This document shows positions 1 through 8,677 of a stretch of 64,000 nt of DNA, piece by piece. The number at the start of each line of letters is the position of its first letter. Positions within the stretch are counted from its first letter, which is position 1. A program made the translations under genes and the position numbers. The DNA is from Microcoleus sp. AS-A8 (GTDB lineage Bacteria; Cyanobacteriota; Cyanobacteriia; Cyanobacteriales; Coleofasciculaceae). The notes under the pieces are model-generated. The model saw only the letters and a list, made by a program, of their open reading frames with translations, did no database searches and was not told the origin of the DNA. The stretch is taken from positions 248,001 to 312,000 of the forward strand of contig JAMPKV010000001.1 of assembly GCA_039962225.1 (NCBI GenBank). The letters run 5' to 3'.

Positions 1-428
1 GGTGTCTTAGTGCATAAACTGGAGGAAAACTAACGCTGGGTTCTTGCAGGCTGTCCTTACTTAGCGTAGCTGCCATAACTGTTAGGTACAGGTCAATCCC
101 AAATTCATTGCCTCAGCATCTCCTTGTGATCAGGAAGCAGCTATGTGTAATAAGGGACGTTAGAATGTGGGTTAAAAAAGAGCTGGGGCATCGCTCAACT
201 TTTTAACTAACATCGTTGCTCCTGTTGCTACTTTTGGGGGAGTCCAATTTCCCCGGTTCTGACAATAGCTGACTGAAGAAGGATAAAGGATGAAAGAAGA
301 AATAATGGGATGTAAGCCCTCGCCTTTTAACGCGAGAGAAAAATAAAAGCGAAGCATCCTTGTTTCAATCCCTAAATTTATTTACGGAGTTCCGTTCATC
401 CTTCATACTTCAGCCTTCAGTTGACTTT
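1..428. other. Intergenic left edge, no gene seen
   Basis: No convincing gene. The stretch carries low-complexity purine/pyrimidine runs of the kind cyanobacteria scatter between genes (for example GGATAAAGGATGAAAG near 280-296 and CATCCTTCATACTTCAGCC near 397-416). A 61-codon minus-strand open frame at 172-357 has no start signal and no recognisable content. Confidence 0.5.
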
Positions 429-494
429 ATGAGGCATCTGTTGATTGTCGATAATAAAGCTGCCAGGGTGTGTCTGTCCGATCAGCCTTTTTGA
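429..494 (+). pseudogene. Remnant of a receiver-domain N-terminus
   Basis: A 21-codon frame starts with ATG at 429 and reads MRHLLIVDNKAARVCL before a stop. 'LLIVDN' is the typical first beta strand and acidic pocket of a response-regulator receiver domain. It overlaps, in another frame, the GTG start of the next gene, whose first residues look like the last strand of a receiver domain. I read this as the left half of a receiver module that lost its middle by deletion. Whether it is translated is unknown. Confidence 0.35.
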
Positions 495-2008
495 ACAAGC
501 CGATTAAACAGTCTCAACTCTACATGGACGACGACATCCTTAAACCCATTCAGAGCAAGGCATTGGTTCGGGTATTGGGCACAGACCAGCCGCTGCCCAA
601 AACACCAGAGGTTCGAGCTGTTGAGCTTTTGCCACGACAGTTGACGGACGCCGCAATTGCTCCAGAGGCATGGCAAGCCATCGATAAGCGAGAGGAGCGA
701 GAGAACCCAGTGAAGCTGGAAGACCTCGATCACTATCTGGAAAAGGCTCCCCAGTTATTGCAGGCGCTCTGTGTGGCGGCGGCTACTGGCGATAGCCAAA
801 AATTGAAGGATGCTGCTCATTCCTTGAAGTCAAGGAGTGCTACAGTGGGCGTCCCAATACTTTACCAGTTTTGCCAGGATTTGGAAGATATCAGCAGGGG
901 GGGCACTACTGTGACGGCACCCAACTTGGTGTCTCGCTTAAAGGCTGAGTATGAAAGGGTTGAGGCAATGTTACAGGCCCAACGACAGCGAGCGATATCA
1001 AGAATGAACCCAGTTTCTCTCCCCGAAGCCCCATCGGTCATTCTGGTCGTGGATGACGACCCCTCAATGCGCCAAGTGTTACGCCGAGTGATGGAAAAAG
1101 ATGGCTATCAGGTGGTCGAGGCGACGAATGGTGAACAAGGCTTAGAAGTTTACAAACGCCTTAAACCGCAACTGATCTTGTTAGATGCGCTGATGCCCGT
1201 AATGGACGGCTTTGCTTGCTGTACCCATCTGCAAACGCTAATCAATGACCCTGTATCCGAGGAGGAGGCTTTTATCAATGTTGATTGCCTCAACGGTGCG
1301 TCCCGAACGCCTGTGCTGATGATTACCGGACTCGACGATCAAGCGTCTGTAGACCGGGCTTTTGCCGTTGGAGCCACCGATTATGTCACGAAGCCGATTC
1401 ATTTTGCCGTGCTGCGTCAGCGGGTACGCCGACTCATCCAGCAATCTCAGCTTTATCAAAAACTACAGATAGCTAATCGGGAGTTGCAGCGTCTGGCGTC
1501 TCTCGACGGACTGACAGGGGTAGCCAACCGACGCCGATTTGATGAATACATGGACATAGAATGGCAGCGCATGGCGAAGGAAAATTTGCCCTTATCTCTG
1601 ATACTTTGCGATATCGACTTTTTTAAGAAATATAACGATACCTACGGTCATCAAGCCGGGGATGCCTGTTTACGTCAGGTTGCCGATGCCCTACGTTTTT
1701 GTGCAAAGCGTTCTGTGGATTTAGTAGCTCGGTATGGGGGCGAAGAATTTGCCGTGATTCTGCCGAACATCAAAGTATCGGCGGCGGCTCAAGTGGCGGA
1801 GGAAATGCGGAGTGTTGTTAACGCTTTACAAATTCCCCATGTTCAATCAGGGGTGAGTCAGCATGTCACGCTCAGTCTCGGCATTGCCTGTATTGACCCG
1901 ACGCCGAGTACTTCCCCCGCCATGCTCATTGCCGCTGCTGATGCGGCTTTATATCAGGCTAAAGCCGCAGGACGCAATCGCTGGTTTACCCAGATTCCAG
2001 CGTCCTGA
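470..2008 (+). CDS. Hpt-REC-GGDEF diguanylate cyclase response regulator
   Basis: Response regulator of 512 residues that probably makes cyclic di-GMP under phosphorelay control. An Hpt domain lies at about 84-170 with phospho-histidine H117 (AAHSLKSRSATVG). A receiver domain lies at about 188-325 with acidic pocket D194-D196, phospho-acceptor D239 (LLDALMP) and K308. A GGDEF domain at about 340-508 has active-site GGEEF at 423-427, and RSVD (414-417) matches the RxxD inhibitory I-site five residues upstream, so it is probably catalytic and product-inhibited. The first 40 residues are odd: 'AFLNKPIKQSQLY' and 'DDILKPIQSKALVRVLG' each resemble the KPI-containing end of a different receiver domain, as if a hybrid kinase had been cut down. 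The start is GTG at 470; a real start further in (ATG codes for M19) is possible. Confidence 0.88.
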   Translation: MSVRSAFLNKPIKQSQLYMDDDILKPIQSKALVRVLGTDQPLPKTPEVRAVELLPRQLTDAAIAPEAWQAIDKREERENPVKLEDLDHYLEKAPQLLQALCVAAATGDSQKLKDAAHSLKSRSATVGVPILYQFCQDLEDISRGGTTVTAPNLVSRLKAEYERVEAMLQAQRQRAISRMNPVSLPEAPSVILVVDDDPSMRQVLRRVMEKDGYQVVEATNGEQGLEVYKRLKPQLILLDALMPVMDGFACCTHLQTLINDPVSEEEAFINVDCLNGASRTPVLMITGLDDQASVDRAFAVGATDYVTKPIHFAVLRQRVRRLIQQSQLYQKLQIANRELQRLASLDGLTGVANRRRFDEYMDIEWQRMAKENLPLSLILCDIDFFKKYNDTYGHQAGDACLRQVADALRFCAKRSVDLVARYGGEEFAVILPNIKVSAAAQVAEEMRSVVNALQIPHVQSGVSQHVTLSLGIACIDPTPSTSPAMLIAAADAALYQAKAAGRNRWFTQIPAS

Positions 2009-2760
2009 TTGGCTTCAAAACTGAACAAAAAGGTCAATCAGCATGGTGCTACCTTGAGGAAATAGGAACTTCTTTGCCTAACAAAATCTAGGCGATTGCT
2101 CCTGTGGGGCACAGGCGATCGCGCTTCGTGCCTTGCCTGAGGCAATCAACCGAAGGATAAGCCTCTGATCCCCCATCCGTTTCGATAACCCCCTTATTCC
2201 CCTCATACGAGGATGGGGCCGGAGCTCATACGAGGAGGGGGGAGTGGGGCAGAGATTGTTTAGACGCTTCAAAAAGAGGTCTACAAGTCGGATTTAGTAT
2301 GATAACCTCTTAGCCCGCTTGAAGCGGGTGGAATTTTGCTATTTGTAATTGTTTGACTAACAGCCGCCTTGAAATCACATGTAGTAGATGGGCATCTTGC
2401 CCATTCCACAAGAGTTTCAAAAATTCAGTTAGGCCAAATTAAATACCTATTCGATTATCTAAGTTCCAGCTTCCCCCAGAGGATGAGGTAAAAAACTTTC
2501 ATGATTTGCTGTGAGCGTAACTCATGGAAGGTCTTACACTTGATTTCTGTGACTGACGCCACCTTGTTTGGATGTAGACGGCCTCTTCAATTCCTACTTC
2601 CAAAGATACATATTGCCGTATCTCAGTTTAATTATTGATTTAAATTAACTGACTTGTGCCAGTTAAAAAAGAGTCCACTTTTTCAATTTGCCAACGACTT
2701 AAAGTGATAAGAAAACGACCCAAAATACTCTTATTTTTCAAGCTCAATCGTTATTTCACT
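2009..2760. other. Long intergenic region with dispersed repeats
   Basis: No gene is supported. It holds a perfect 7-bp hairpin CCCGCTT-g-AAGCGGG near 2312-2327, a GATGGGCATCTTGCCC palindromic repeat at 2387-2407 that recurs inside the gene at 43849-46617, and a 16-mer CCGGAGCTCATACGAG (2219-2234) that recurs with one change at 11736-11751. The 64-codon minus frame at 2078-2272 is made of this repeat material and is not a gene. Confidence 0.5.
2387..2407. repeat. GGGCATCTTGCCC-type dispersed palindrome
   Basis: GATGGGCATCTTGCCCATTCC. The first 16 bases are identical to a copy at 44985-45000 and nearly so to 44931-44946, both inside a coding region. It is a small dispersed palindromic repeat of the cyanobacterial kind. 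Confidence 0.6.
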
Positions 2761-2798
2761 TTATTATAGATGGCCTTTCAATAAATCGTCTATAATAA
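2761..2798 (+). promoter_or_regulatory. Palindrome carrying a consensus -10 box
   Basis: Perfect 10-bp inverted repeat TTATTATAGA (2761-2770) / TCTATAATAA (2789-2798) separated by 18 bases. The right arm contains a perfect TATAAT at 2791-2796, about 135 bases before the start of the exported protein at 2931. It could be a promoter overlapped by an operator, or an mRNA-leader hairpin. No good -35 hexamer is seen at the usual spacing, which fits an activator- or group-2-sigma-dependent promoter. Inference only. Confidence 0.4.
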
Positions 2799-2930
2799 GC
2801 GATTTTTCCGGAATTTAAAGGATGATTTTTCCCGAAAAAAATTTTGCAGTTTGTTGGAACTTTTGGATTCTTCCTAACGACTTGGATAATAACAACGCAA
2901 CGATACACTCACTCCTGGATGAAAGGAACT

Positions 2931-3470
2931 ATGAAACTCACACTTAAGTCAATTGTCACCTTTGCCGCATTAGCTGTTACCGTAATCGCTCCTACGTTAC
3001 TTTCTGCGGGTCAAGCCTCAGCCGACCCCGTTAAAGGCACAAAGGCTGACTACATCGGTGCTGGTGTATCAGCAGGTGTCACCAATGGGGGTAGTGCAAC
3101 AGGTGGAGACGCTGCAACCTTCGGTGGCAATATTCAAGGCCGTTTAACAACTCAAAAGGCACCCGTTTCTGTACGTGGCGCTGTCCTATTCAGCGATGAT
3201 ACTAGCGCTATCATGCCAATAGTTACCTATGATGTTCCTGTCGCTAAGAACACCAATGTTTATGTTGGTGGTGGATATTCTTTCGTTGAAAAAACAGGAG
3301 AGGCGACACCTCTGGGTAACAAGAATGCTCCCGTTGTGACCGTTGGTGCAGAATCACAGATAGGTAAAAATCTAGTTATCTATGGTGACACCAAGTGGGG
3401 TGTTGATGCTTACCAAAATAGCCCTGCTGATGCTGTCAGTTTCCAAGCTGGTGCTGGCTTGAAATTCTAA
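2931..3470 (+). CDS. Exported small outer-membrane-barrel-like protein
   Basis: Hypothetical exported protein of 179 residues. A signal peptide spans residues 1-29 or so (basic MKLTLKS, hydrophobic core, then SAGQASA before DPVKG). The mature part is rich in glycine, short alternating beta strands and a terminal phenylalanine (AGAGLKF), as in small outer-membrane beta-barrel (porin/opacity-like) proteins; no specific family is recognised. I chose ATG 2931 because AAAGGA lies seven bases upstream and the signal peptide begins there; the open frame extends back to 2844 without a better signal. A palindromic promoter lies upstream and a rho-independent terminator follows, so it is probably monocistronic. 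Confidence 0.75.
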   Translation: MKLTLKSIVTFAALAVTVIAPTLLSAGQASADPVKGTKADYIGAGVSAGVTNGGSATGGDAATFGGNIQGRLTTQKAPVSVRGAVLFSDDTSAIMPIVTYDVPVAKNTNVYVGGGYSFVEKTGEATPLGNKNAPVVTVGAESQIGKNLVIYGDTKWGVDAYQNSPADAVSFQAGAGLKF

Positions 3471-3549
3471 GTCAGTTCTTCCTGTTGAATCATTAGCTGT
3501 TTTAGGTTAACCCAGTAAGCGCACTCTTCACTTAGCAAAAAAGTTTTCA

Positions 3550-3577
3550 GACAGGCTTAACTAGCCTGTCTATTCTA
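3550..3577 (+). terminator. Rho-independent terminator after 2931-3470
   Basis: GACAGGCT (3550-3557), loop TAACT, AGCCTGTC (3563-3570), then a T-rich tail. It lies 80 bases downstream of the exported-protein gene and is correctly oriented. Confidence 0.75.
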
Positions 3578-3651
3578 TTTGAGGGTTAAACCGTGAGCTT
3601 TATCACTGATAACGGATGATCTGGCTCATCGCTAACCTCTCTCTTCAGCTA

Positions 3652-3852
3652 CTAATCGATAATATTCAACCAGCCTCGACGGGAGGCATGGACCAATCGC
3701 TTAATCAGACGATTTTGTTGGGAATTAAGTGCAGAATTTTGACTGATCGACTGGAGTTGATGTAACTGAGTCCGAGAAATTTGGCGCGAACAAAGAGACT
3801 CGCTATATATTTCTTCAAGAATTGAAGGGAAGTGATAGAAAGCGTGCATCAT
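3652..3852 (-). CDS. Small conserved cyanobacterial protein
   Basis: 66 residues. The pattern 'ISRTQLHQLQSISQ..ALNSQQNRLIKRLVHASRRGWLNIID' matches a family of short cyanobacterial proteins whose members read roughly 'IT..E...L......LS..E..LI.RV..ALRRG...VVD'. Function is unknown; the layout (two helices, an NRLIKR stretch and an RRG-hydrophobic end) resembles small regulatory or adaptor proteins. Two adjacent ATG codons serve as possible starts; no clear ribosome site. It points away from the sulfite reductase gene. Confidence 0.6.
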   Translation of the reverse strand: MMHAFYHFPSILEEIYSESLCSRQISRTQLHQLQSISQNSALNSQQNRLIKRLVHASRRGWLNIID

Positions 3853-4407
3853 TAGAATTCAAAAAATCAAAGTGTTAAAAAATGTAATAACGAAGGCTTT
3901 TAGAATACCTCCTATTATCTATTTTTATTTAATCAACGTCTTATTCCATCCGGGAGATTTCTCCAGGTAGACCTGGGAAATCAAAGATTAACTTTTGTAT
4001 TTAGGTATTTTTGACTAGGTCGCTCAGAGGTGACCCTAGAAGATTCTCTGGCTGAGGTTGATGACACTCGAAACGGTTATATAAACCTGTCAAGAAACAG
4101 CGCCTTCCCCCTAGATGAACCTGATGAGAGTGTGGGCAAGGAAAAGCTGAATACTTTGAGGATGGGCGATTGCACTCGATTCCTTGACCTAAAGTTGATG
4201 AAGCGATCGCAAAGGATTTGCACTCTTAATCGTGAGGGGTTACTCTAGCAATGTGCGTTAAAGAACGTATAAACTAACGCTGGCGTAGATTTTAGGATTT
4301 CTCAAGCTAAGCGGAGATTCATAAAAGATAAGATTAAGATAGATTATTTACCGTAATCCCGCCCGATTAACCGGAATAAAATTCATCCGTTCTGACTGGT
4401 AGCTCCA
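3853..4407. other. Intergenic region before sir
   Basis: Between two divergent genes. It contains a short near-palindrome CCAGGT-AG-ACCTGG near 3972-3985 and AT-rich DNA from 4310 to 4400 that probably holds the sir promoter. A 72-codon plus-strand frame at 4030-4248 lacks a ribosome site and any recognisable content, so I do not call it. Confidence 0.45.
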
Positions 4408-6381
4408 ATGGTTAACACTCCGACTTCCCCCTCAGTGCAAAAACGATCTAAAAATGAAGAACTCAAAGAACGCAGCAACTACTTACGTGAACCAGTAGCT
4501 ACTGAGCTGTTGCAAGATACCACGCGCTTCACAGAAGATGCCATTCAAATTCTCAAGTTTCACGGCTCTTACCAGCAGGACAACCGGGATAATCGAGCCA
4601 AGGGTCAGGAAAAAGACTATCAGTTCATGCTGCGTACCCGTAGTCCAGGTGGGTTCATTCCCCCAGAGCTGTATCTGACCCTCGATCGCCTATCCCAAGA
4701 ATATGGCAACCAGACCCTAAGAGCGACGACTCGCCAAGGCTTTCAAATTCACGGCATTCTCAAGAAGAATCTTAAAACCGTATTCGCCTCAATTATCCGC
4801 AACATGGGGTCAACCTTGGGGGCTTGTGGTGACCTAAACCGCAATATCATGGCTCCCCCTGCACCGTATAAAAATCGACCCGAATATCAGTATGCCTGGG
4901 AATATGCCAATCATATTGCCGACTTGCTGACGCCTCAGACGGGCGCTTATTACGAGCTTTGGCTGGATGGCGAAAAGGTAATCAGTGCCGAGGAAGCGCC
5001 AGAAGTGAAGGCGGCGCGGGAACGCAATATCAACGGAACCAACCTCCCCGATCCAGAGGAACCGATTTACGGGCAACATTACATGCCCCGGAAGTTTAAG
5101 ATTGCGGTGACGGTACCGGGGGATAACTCGATTGACCTCTACACTCAAGATGTCAGTCTAGTCGTCATTACCAATAAAAAGGGAAAACTAGAGGGATTCA
5201 ATGTTCTGGCTGGTGGCGGTTTAGGACGCACTCACAATAAAGAAGATACGTTTGTGCGGATGGCGGACGCAATTGGCTATGTGTCGAAGGAGGATGTCTA
5301 CGACTTAGTCAAGGCGATTGTAGCCACGCAACGGGATTATGGTGATCGCGCCAATCGTCGTCACTCCCGCATGAAATACCTCCTCCATGATTGGGGTGTG
5401 GAGAAGTTCACCGCCAAAGTTGAGGAATACTTCGGCAAGAAGATTGCCCCCTACAAGCCACTGCCCGCGTTCAAATACGAAGATTACCTGGGATGGAACG
5501 AGCAGGGAGATGGCAAGCTATTTTTGGGAATTTCCATTGATAATGGTCGGGTGAAAGATGAAGGCACCTTCCGTCTCAAATCAGCGCTACGAGAAATTGT
5601 TCAGCAATATTCCCTACCCATGCGGCTGACGGCAAGTCACAATATCATCCTTTATGACATTGAACCCTCCCAGCAATTGGCGATCGAGCAGCTTCTGGAG
5701 CAACATGGCATCCAAATTTCTCCAGAAGAGATTGAACCCTTAGTCCGTTATTCCATGGCGTGCCCAGCCCTCCCGACATGCGGGTTAGCCATTACGGAGT
5801 CAGAACGAGCGATTCCGGGTATCATCGAGCGAATTCGAGCGCTTTTAGACAAAGTGGGTTTAGAAAACGAGCATTTTGTCGTGCGGATGACCGGTTGCCC
5901 CAATGGTTGTGCTCGCCCTTATATGGCAGAGTTAGGTTTTGTCGGTAGTGCGCCGGAGAGTTATCAAGTGTGGCTGGGAGGTTCACCCGATCAGACACGG
6001 CTGGCACAAGCCTATGTGGATCGGATGCCCATTCATGAGTTGGAATTGTTCTTAGAGCCGATTTTCGTCTTCTTTAAGAAAGAGCGTAAACCGGGGGAAA
6101 AGTTCGGAGATTTTTGCGATCGCGTCGGTTTTGAGGCCATCCGCCAGTTTACGGTTGAGTATGAGTCTCCCAAGCTCGATTCTCAATCGGATACGGGCTT
6201 AGTTAATGAAGTCATTATGCTAGAACCCTCGGCAGTAGCTGTTGCGATGGGAAAAACACGCTATCGGGTTGGTGTGCGGGATGAACTCTACAAGCGTCTC
6301 AAGGATACAGCTACCAAGCAAGGCAAGACGATGACTGAGCTAGCAGCCGAAGCGTTGGAAGCTTACTTAAAGGACATTTAA
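4408..6381 (+). CDS. sir: Ferredoxin-sulfite reductase
   Basis: Reduces sulfite to sulfide with six electrons from ferredoxin in assimilatory sulfur metabolism. The 657 residues contain the two nitrite/sulfite reductase half-domains; the siroheme/4Fe-4S ligands are C452 and C458 (ACPALPTCG) and C497 and C501 (TGCPNGC). [14 protein letters not shown] near residue 75 is typical of the first ferrodoxin-like domain. After the enzyme ends there is an extra tail of about 39 residues (619-657, [20 protein letters not shown]...[12 protein letters not shown]) that looks like a ribbon-helix-helix unit: one strand followed by two helices joined by a KT-M turn. Plant sulfite reductase is known to bind plastid DNA, so a DNA-binding or dimerising tail is conceivable. 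A terminator follows directly. Confidence 0.96.
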   Translation: MVNTPTSPSVQKRSKNEELKERSNYLREPVATELLQDTTRFTEDAIQILKFHGSYQQDNRDNRAKGQEKDYQFMLRTRSPGGFIPPELYLTLDRLSQEYGNQTLRATTRQGFQIHGILKKNLKTVFASIIRNMGSTLGACGDLNRNIMAPPAPYKNRPEYQYAWEYANHIADLLTPQTGAYYELWLDGEKVISAEEAPEVKAARERNINGTNLPDPEEPIYGQHYMPRKFKIAVTVPGDNSIDLYTQDVSLVVITNKKGKLEGFNVLAGGGLGRTHNKEDTFVRMADAIGYVSKEDVYDLVKAIVATQRDYGDRANRRHSRMKYLLHDWGVEKFTAKVEEYFGKKIAPYKPLPAFKYEDYLGWNEQGDGKLFLGISIDNGRVKDEGTFRLKSALREIVQQYSLPMRLTASHNIILYDIEPSQQLAIEQLLEQHGIQISPEEIEPLVRYSMACPALPTCGLAITESERAIPGIIERIRALLDKVGLENEHFVVRMTGCPNGCARPYMAELGFVGSAPESYQVWLGGSPDQTRLAQAYVDRMPIHELELFLEPIFVFFKKERKPGEKFGDFCDRVGFEAIRQFTVEYESPKLDSQSDTGLVNEVIMLEPSAVAVAMGKTRYRVGVRDELYKRLKDTATKQGKTMTELAAEALEAYLKDI

Positions 6382-6409
6382 CAGCTTTTGTCGGAATAGA
6401 CAAAGAGTG

Positions 6410-6449
6410 GTGCTGTCACGGAGTTGAACCTCAGTGGCAGCTTTTTTTA
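6410..6449 (+). terminator. Rho-independent terminator of sir
   Basis: GCTGTCAC (6412-6419) pairs with GTGGCAGC (6434-6441) through one G-U pair and is followed by seven T residues. It sits 30 bases after the sir stop codon. Confidence 0.8.
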
Positions 6450-6484
6450 ACGGCAAAGTCTATGAGGTTTTCGGTCATTGCCAG

Positions 6485-6515
6485 AAAAAAGGCAGTAGAT
6501 TCCTCCTCTACTGCC
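6485..6515 (-). terminator. Leftward rho-independent terminator
   Basis: Perfect 9-bp stem GGCAGTAGA (6491-6499) / TCTACTGCC (6507-6515), preceded on the plus strand by six A (6485-6490), which is a U-run for minus-strand transcripts. It serves the repeat-protein gene at 6586-7056. Confidence 0.8.
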
Positions 6516-6585
6516 TCTTGTACTACTCCTAGTAACTAACTCTCAGCCCAAACCCATAACTAATCCCTAAAACAATGCCTCTGCA

Positions 6586-7056
6586 TTAGTAATAGTTTTC
6601 CTGATCTGCCGGGTCGCCGTAGGGGTCTTCGCTAGCGGGGCGAACATCTCCGAATTGCCCGTAGTTACCATCTGCTGGGTCACCGTAGGGGTCTTCGCTT
6701 GCAGGGCGAACATCGCCGAATTGCCCGGAGTCGCCATACCCGCCTGGGTCACCGTAGGGGTCTTCGCTTGCAGGACGGACGTCGCCGAATTGCCCGGAGT
6801 CGCCATACCCGCCTGGGTCACCGTAGGGGTCTTCACTGGCAGGACGGACATCACCGTAGGAACCGTAAGCTGCTGGGTCACCGTAGGGGTCTTCACTGGC
6901 GGGACGGACATCACCGTAGGAACCGTAATCTCCCGGATCACCATAGGGGTCTTCACTGGCGGGGCGAGCCTGCTGATAGTAGTCACCCTCTTCCCGAACT
7001 TGCCCTTCATCTCCAGTGACCGCGTCTATTACCTTTTTGAAAAATCCATCCACCAT
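6586..7056 (-). CDS. Acidic tandem-repeat protein (RPASEDPYGDP)x6
   Basis: 156 residues. A helical leader (MVDGFFKKVIDAVTGDEG) is followed by six copies of RPASEDPYGDP, separated by Gly/Tyr/Ser-rich spacers such as GGYGDSGQFGDV and GDYGSYGDV. There is no signal peptide or membrane segment. The repeats are acidic, proline- and tyrosine-rich and probably disordered. Similar repeat proteins occur in cyanobacteria without a known function. GGAG nine bases before ATG 7056 supports the start. The DNA repeats are close to identical, so copy number probably varies between strains. Large open frames on the opposite strand and in a second frame are by-products of the repeat. Confidence 0.8.
   Translation of the reverse strand: MVDGFFKKVIDAVTGDEGQVREEGDYYQQARPASEDPYGDPGDYGSYGDVRPASEDPYGDPAAYGSYGDVRPASEDPYGDPGGYGDSGQFGDVRPASEDPYGDPGGYGDSGQFGDVRPASEDPYGDPADGNYGQFGDVRPASEDPYGDPADQENYY
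6600..6972. repeat. Coding tandem repeat array, six units
   Basis: Six direct repeats with a near-invariant core (CCGTAGGGGTCTTCGCT and variants on the plus strand) at a spacing of about 60-69 bases. They encode the RPASEDPYGDP units of the gene at 6586-7056. Units 3 and 4 share almost the whole spacer, which points to recent duplication. Confidence 0.8.
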
Positions 7057-7148
7057 AATAAATCTCCGTTTTTATTTCGTTGTCGCCGTTGAACTTTTCT
7101 CGTTTTTGGCGTCGCTGATCTCAAAAATTGGTGTTAGCCAGAATTGAA

Positions 7149-7634
7149 TTACTGTGCTCCTGATGGAACTAGATCTGTTAAGTCGCGACCAGTGGGTCGA
7201 TTGTTATATCCTTGGAAATCCCGGTATTGCTGTGCTTCAGACTCTGGGACTTGGATTCCACCCGGCGGCGGTGTTACCCAGTGAACACGCTTTTGGGCAT
7301 CGCGATAGTAAACACGCCCATTCTTAGAAAGGTAGTACTGGCCCTGTGCGCCCTGCTCTTGCTTGTTTTTGTGTCGGTTATAGAGGTAGTAAAGTGCAGC
7401 CGCTCCAGCTAAGATAGCCACTTTTTGCCCGGTTGATATTCCTTTTTTGGCCTGGGGTGAGTTGCCAGGAGCTGGATAGGTTTGTGCCCCACTCCTGCTC
7501 TCATCAACGGGTGGCGGTGGTGCCGTCCTTGTTTCACTGGCGCAACCCGCAAAGAAAGGTACTCCTAGTAAGGCTGAAAGCAACAGCGCTGTTGGACGTA
7601 AATATTTTCGCGGTTTTGGATAGATAGAGTTCAT
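7149..7634 (-). CDS. Putative lipoprotein with one TM-like segment
   Basis: Unrecognised exported protein, 161 residues from ATG 7634. The N-terminus MNSIYPKPRKYLRPTALLL...FFAGCASE is a lipoprotein signal with the modified cysteine in FAGC. Then come a proline-rich stretch (APPPPVDES), a second hydrophobic segment (KVAILAGAAALYYLY) next to basic RHKNKQ, and a Tyr-rich domain (YYLSKNGRVYYRDAQKRVHWVTPPP) that looks like a short beta-hairpin module. The frame is open back to 7697, but the lipoprotein signal begins at 7634, so I prefer that start. It follows the repeat-protein gene's strand but has its own spacing, so co-transcription is unclear. Confidence 0.7.
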   Translation of the reverse strand: MNSIYPKPRKYLRPTALLLSALLGVPFFAGCASETRTAPPPPVDESRSGAQTYPAPGNSPQAKKGISTGQKVAILAGAAALYYLYNRHKNKQEQGAQGQYYLSKNGRVYYRDAQKRVHWVTPPPGGIQVPESEAQQYRDFQGYNNRPTGRDLTDLVPSGAQ

Positions 7635-8107
7635 GGGAACTGATCGCCCTGTTAGAGACTGTCTATGGGGGAATTTACGAACCAGCGCTGTGCCCAAATT
7701 TTGTTAGCTTTTCCGGCAAAACAGGTTCTACAAAATTCGCTGAAAGTAGTTTATTTTGTAGAGATTTTCCAACAGCACTGAAAATTATTTAACTTCAATC
7801 ATTTTTATTAAATTCATTAATTATTTCATCTAGCTATAGATAGAAATTCTATTTATAAATTATTTCTCTGGGAGTAGAAGCCTCTTAAACCGAATGCCTA
7901 AAAATTTAACGACTTTTAATTCAATGCAACATAGGAGGGACAGGCTAATATCCTGCCCCTCCTCATGACGGATGAAAGTTTTGCACACTCAATCACCGAT
8001 AAAACCTAAGTCAGAAATCCTGGCTTAAAAATCTTAAAGTCAACCTTGCTCCTGACTCCTAGATTTTTCTCGAAGTGAGCTTGAACTTCATTGATCTGTG
8101 GAAGAGA
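7635..8107. other. Intergenic, AT-rich
   Basis: No gene seen. AT-rich DNA at 7730-7870 probably holds the promoter of the lipoprotein gene. An imperfect hairpin GGAGGGACAGG / CCTGCCCCTCC near 7932-7962 may mark the 3' end of the exported-protein gene at 8108-8677, although no U-run follows it. Confidence 0.4.
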
Positions 8108-8677
8108 TTAACGGTTCATCTTGTCCGTACCCTGAGGTCTAACCCCATTGCCGGGAAAGCCTTCACCGGTCGTGGAACCCCCACTATTGGTGTTAGAACC
8201 CCCCTGAGAAGGAGTTTCATTGGGGGCGTTACCGCCTGAATTATTTGAATTTTGATTCATGTTGCTATCTACACCCTGAGGTCTGACCCCAGTTCCAGGA
8301 TAGCCTTCACCTGTCGTTGAAGGTGAATTAGTTGTAGAGGAACGTCCCTGAGGTGTCATTCTATATTGGGAGTTATTTCCACCATTAATACTCATGCGGG
8401 AACGTGCACAATAGAAGCCTCCCCCGGCAGTAGCATTGCCTTCGTAGCCTCCACAAGTGTTATTGACTCCATCTCCAGACATACCCTGGGCCATGAGTTG
8501 CCCATCTGTCATCGTAGAGTCAGTTTGGCTATTGACATTATTCAGAGGTTGATTTGTATCAGCCGTATTAGGACTCAGTTGTGCGAATCCGGGAAGGCTC
8601 AAGCAAACACTGGCACTAGCAACGCCTACCAGGCTCAAAATTTTTGTAATGGGATTTTTATGATACTGTCCGCTCAT
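8108..8677 (-). CDS. Exported Asn/Gly/Ser-rich protein with two short repeats
   Basis: 189 residues, function unknown. The signal peptide (MSGQYHKNPITKILSLVG...LPGFAQ) ends in a standard FAQ cleavage site. The mature chain is low-complexity, rich in N, G, S, T and Q, with a central two-cysteine segment (NTCGGYEG...GGFYCARSRMS) and a repeated motif STTGEGYPGTGVRPQG / STTGEGFPGNGVRPQG. The start at 8677 is firmly set by AAGGAG six bases upstream (CTAAGGAGATATCC-ATG); the frame is open to 8701 but lacks a ribosome site there. Probably a secreted or periplasmic disordered protein. Confidence 0.72.
   Translation of the reverse strand: MSGQYHKNPITKILSLVGVASASVCLSLPGFAQLSPNTADTNQPLNNVNSQTDSTMTDGQLMAQGMSGDGVNNTCGGYEGNATAGGGFYCARSRMSINGGNNSQYRMTPQGRSSTTNSPSTTGEGYPGTGVRPQGVDSNMNQNSNNSGGNAPNETPSQGGSNTNSGGSTTGEGFPGNGVRPQGTDKMNR

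Noticed and set aside
172..357. 61-codon minus-strand frame near the left edge
   Set aside because: No ribosome site, no recognisable content, and it crosses low-complexity repeat DNA.
2078..2272. 64-codon minus-strand frame
   Set aside because: Made of dispersed repeat sequence (two copies of a CATACGAGGA-like unit) and a HIP1 site; not protein-like.
4030..4248. 72-codon plus-strand frame upstream of sir
   Set aside because: No start signal, contains HIP1, no family resemblance; more likely leader or intergenic DNA.
6655..7092. 145-codon plus-strand frame and a 147-codon second minus-strand frame over the repeat array
   Set aside because: Both are mirror products of the RPASEDPYGDP repeat; the frame at 6586-7056 has the ribosome site and a helical leader.
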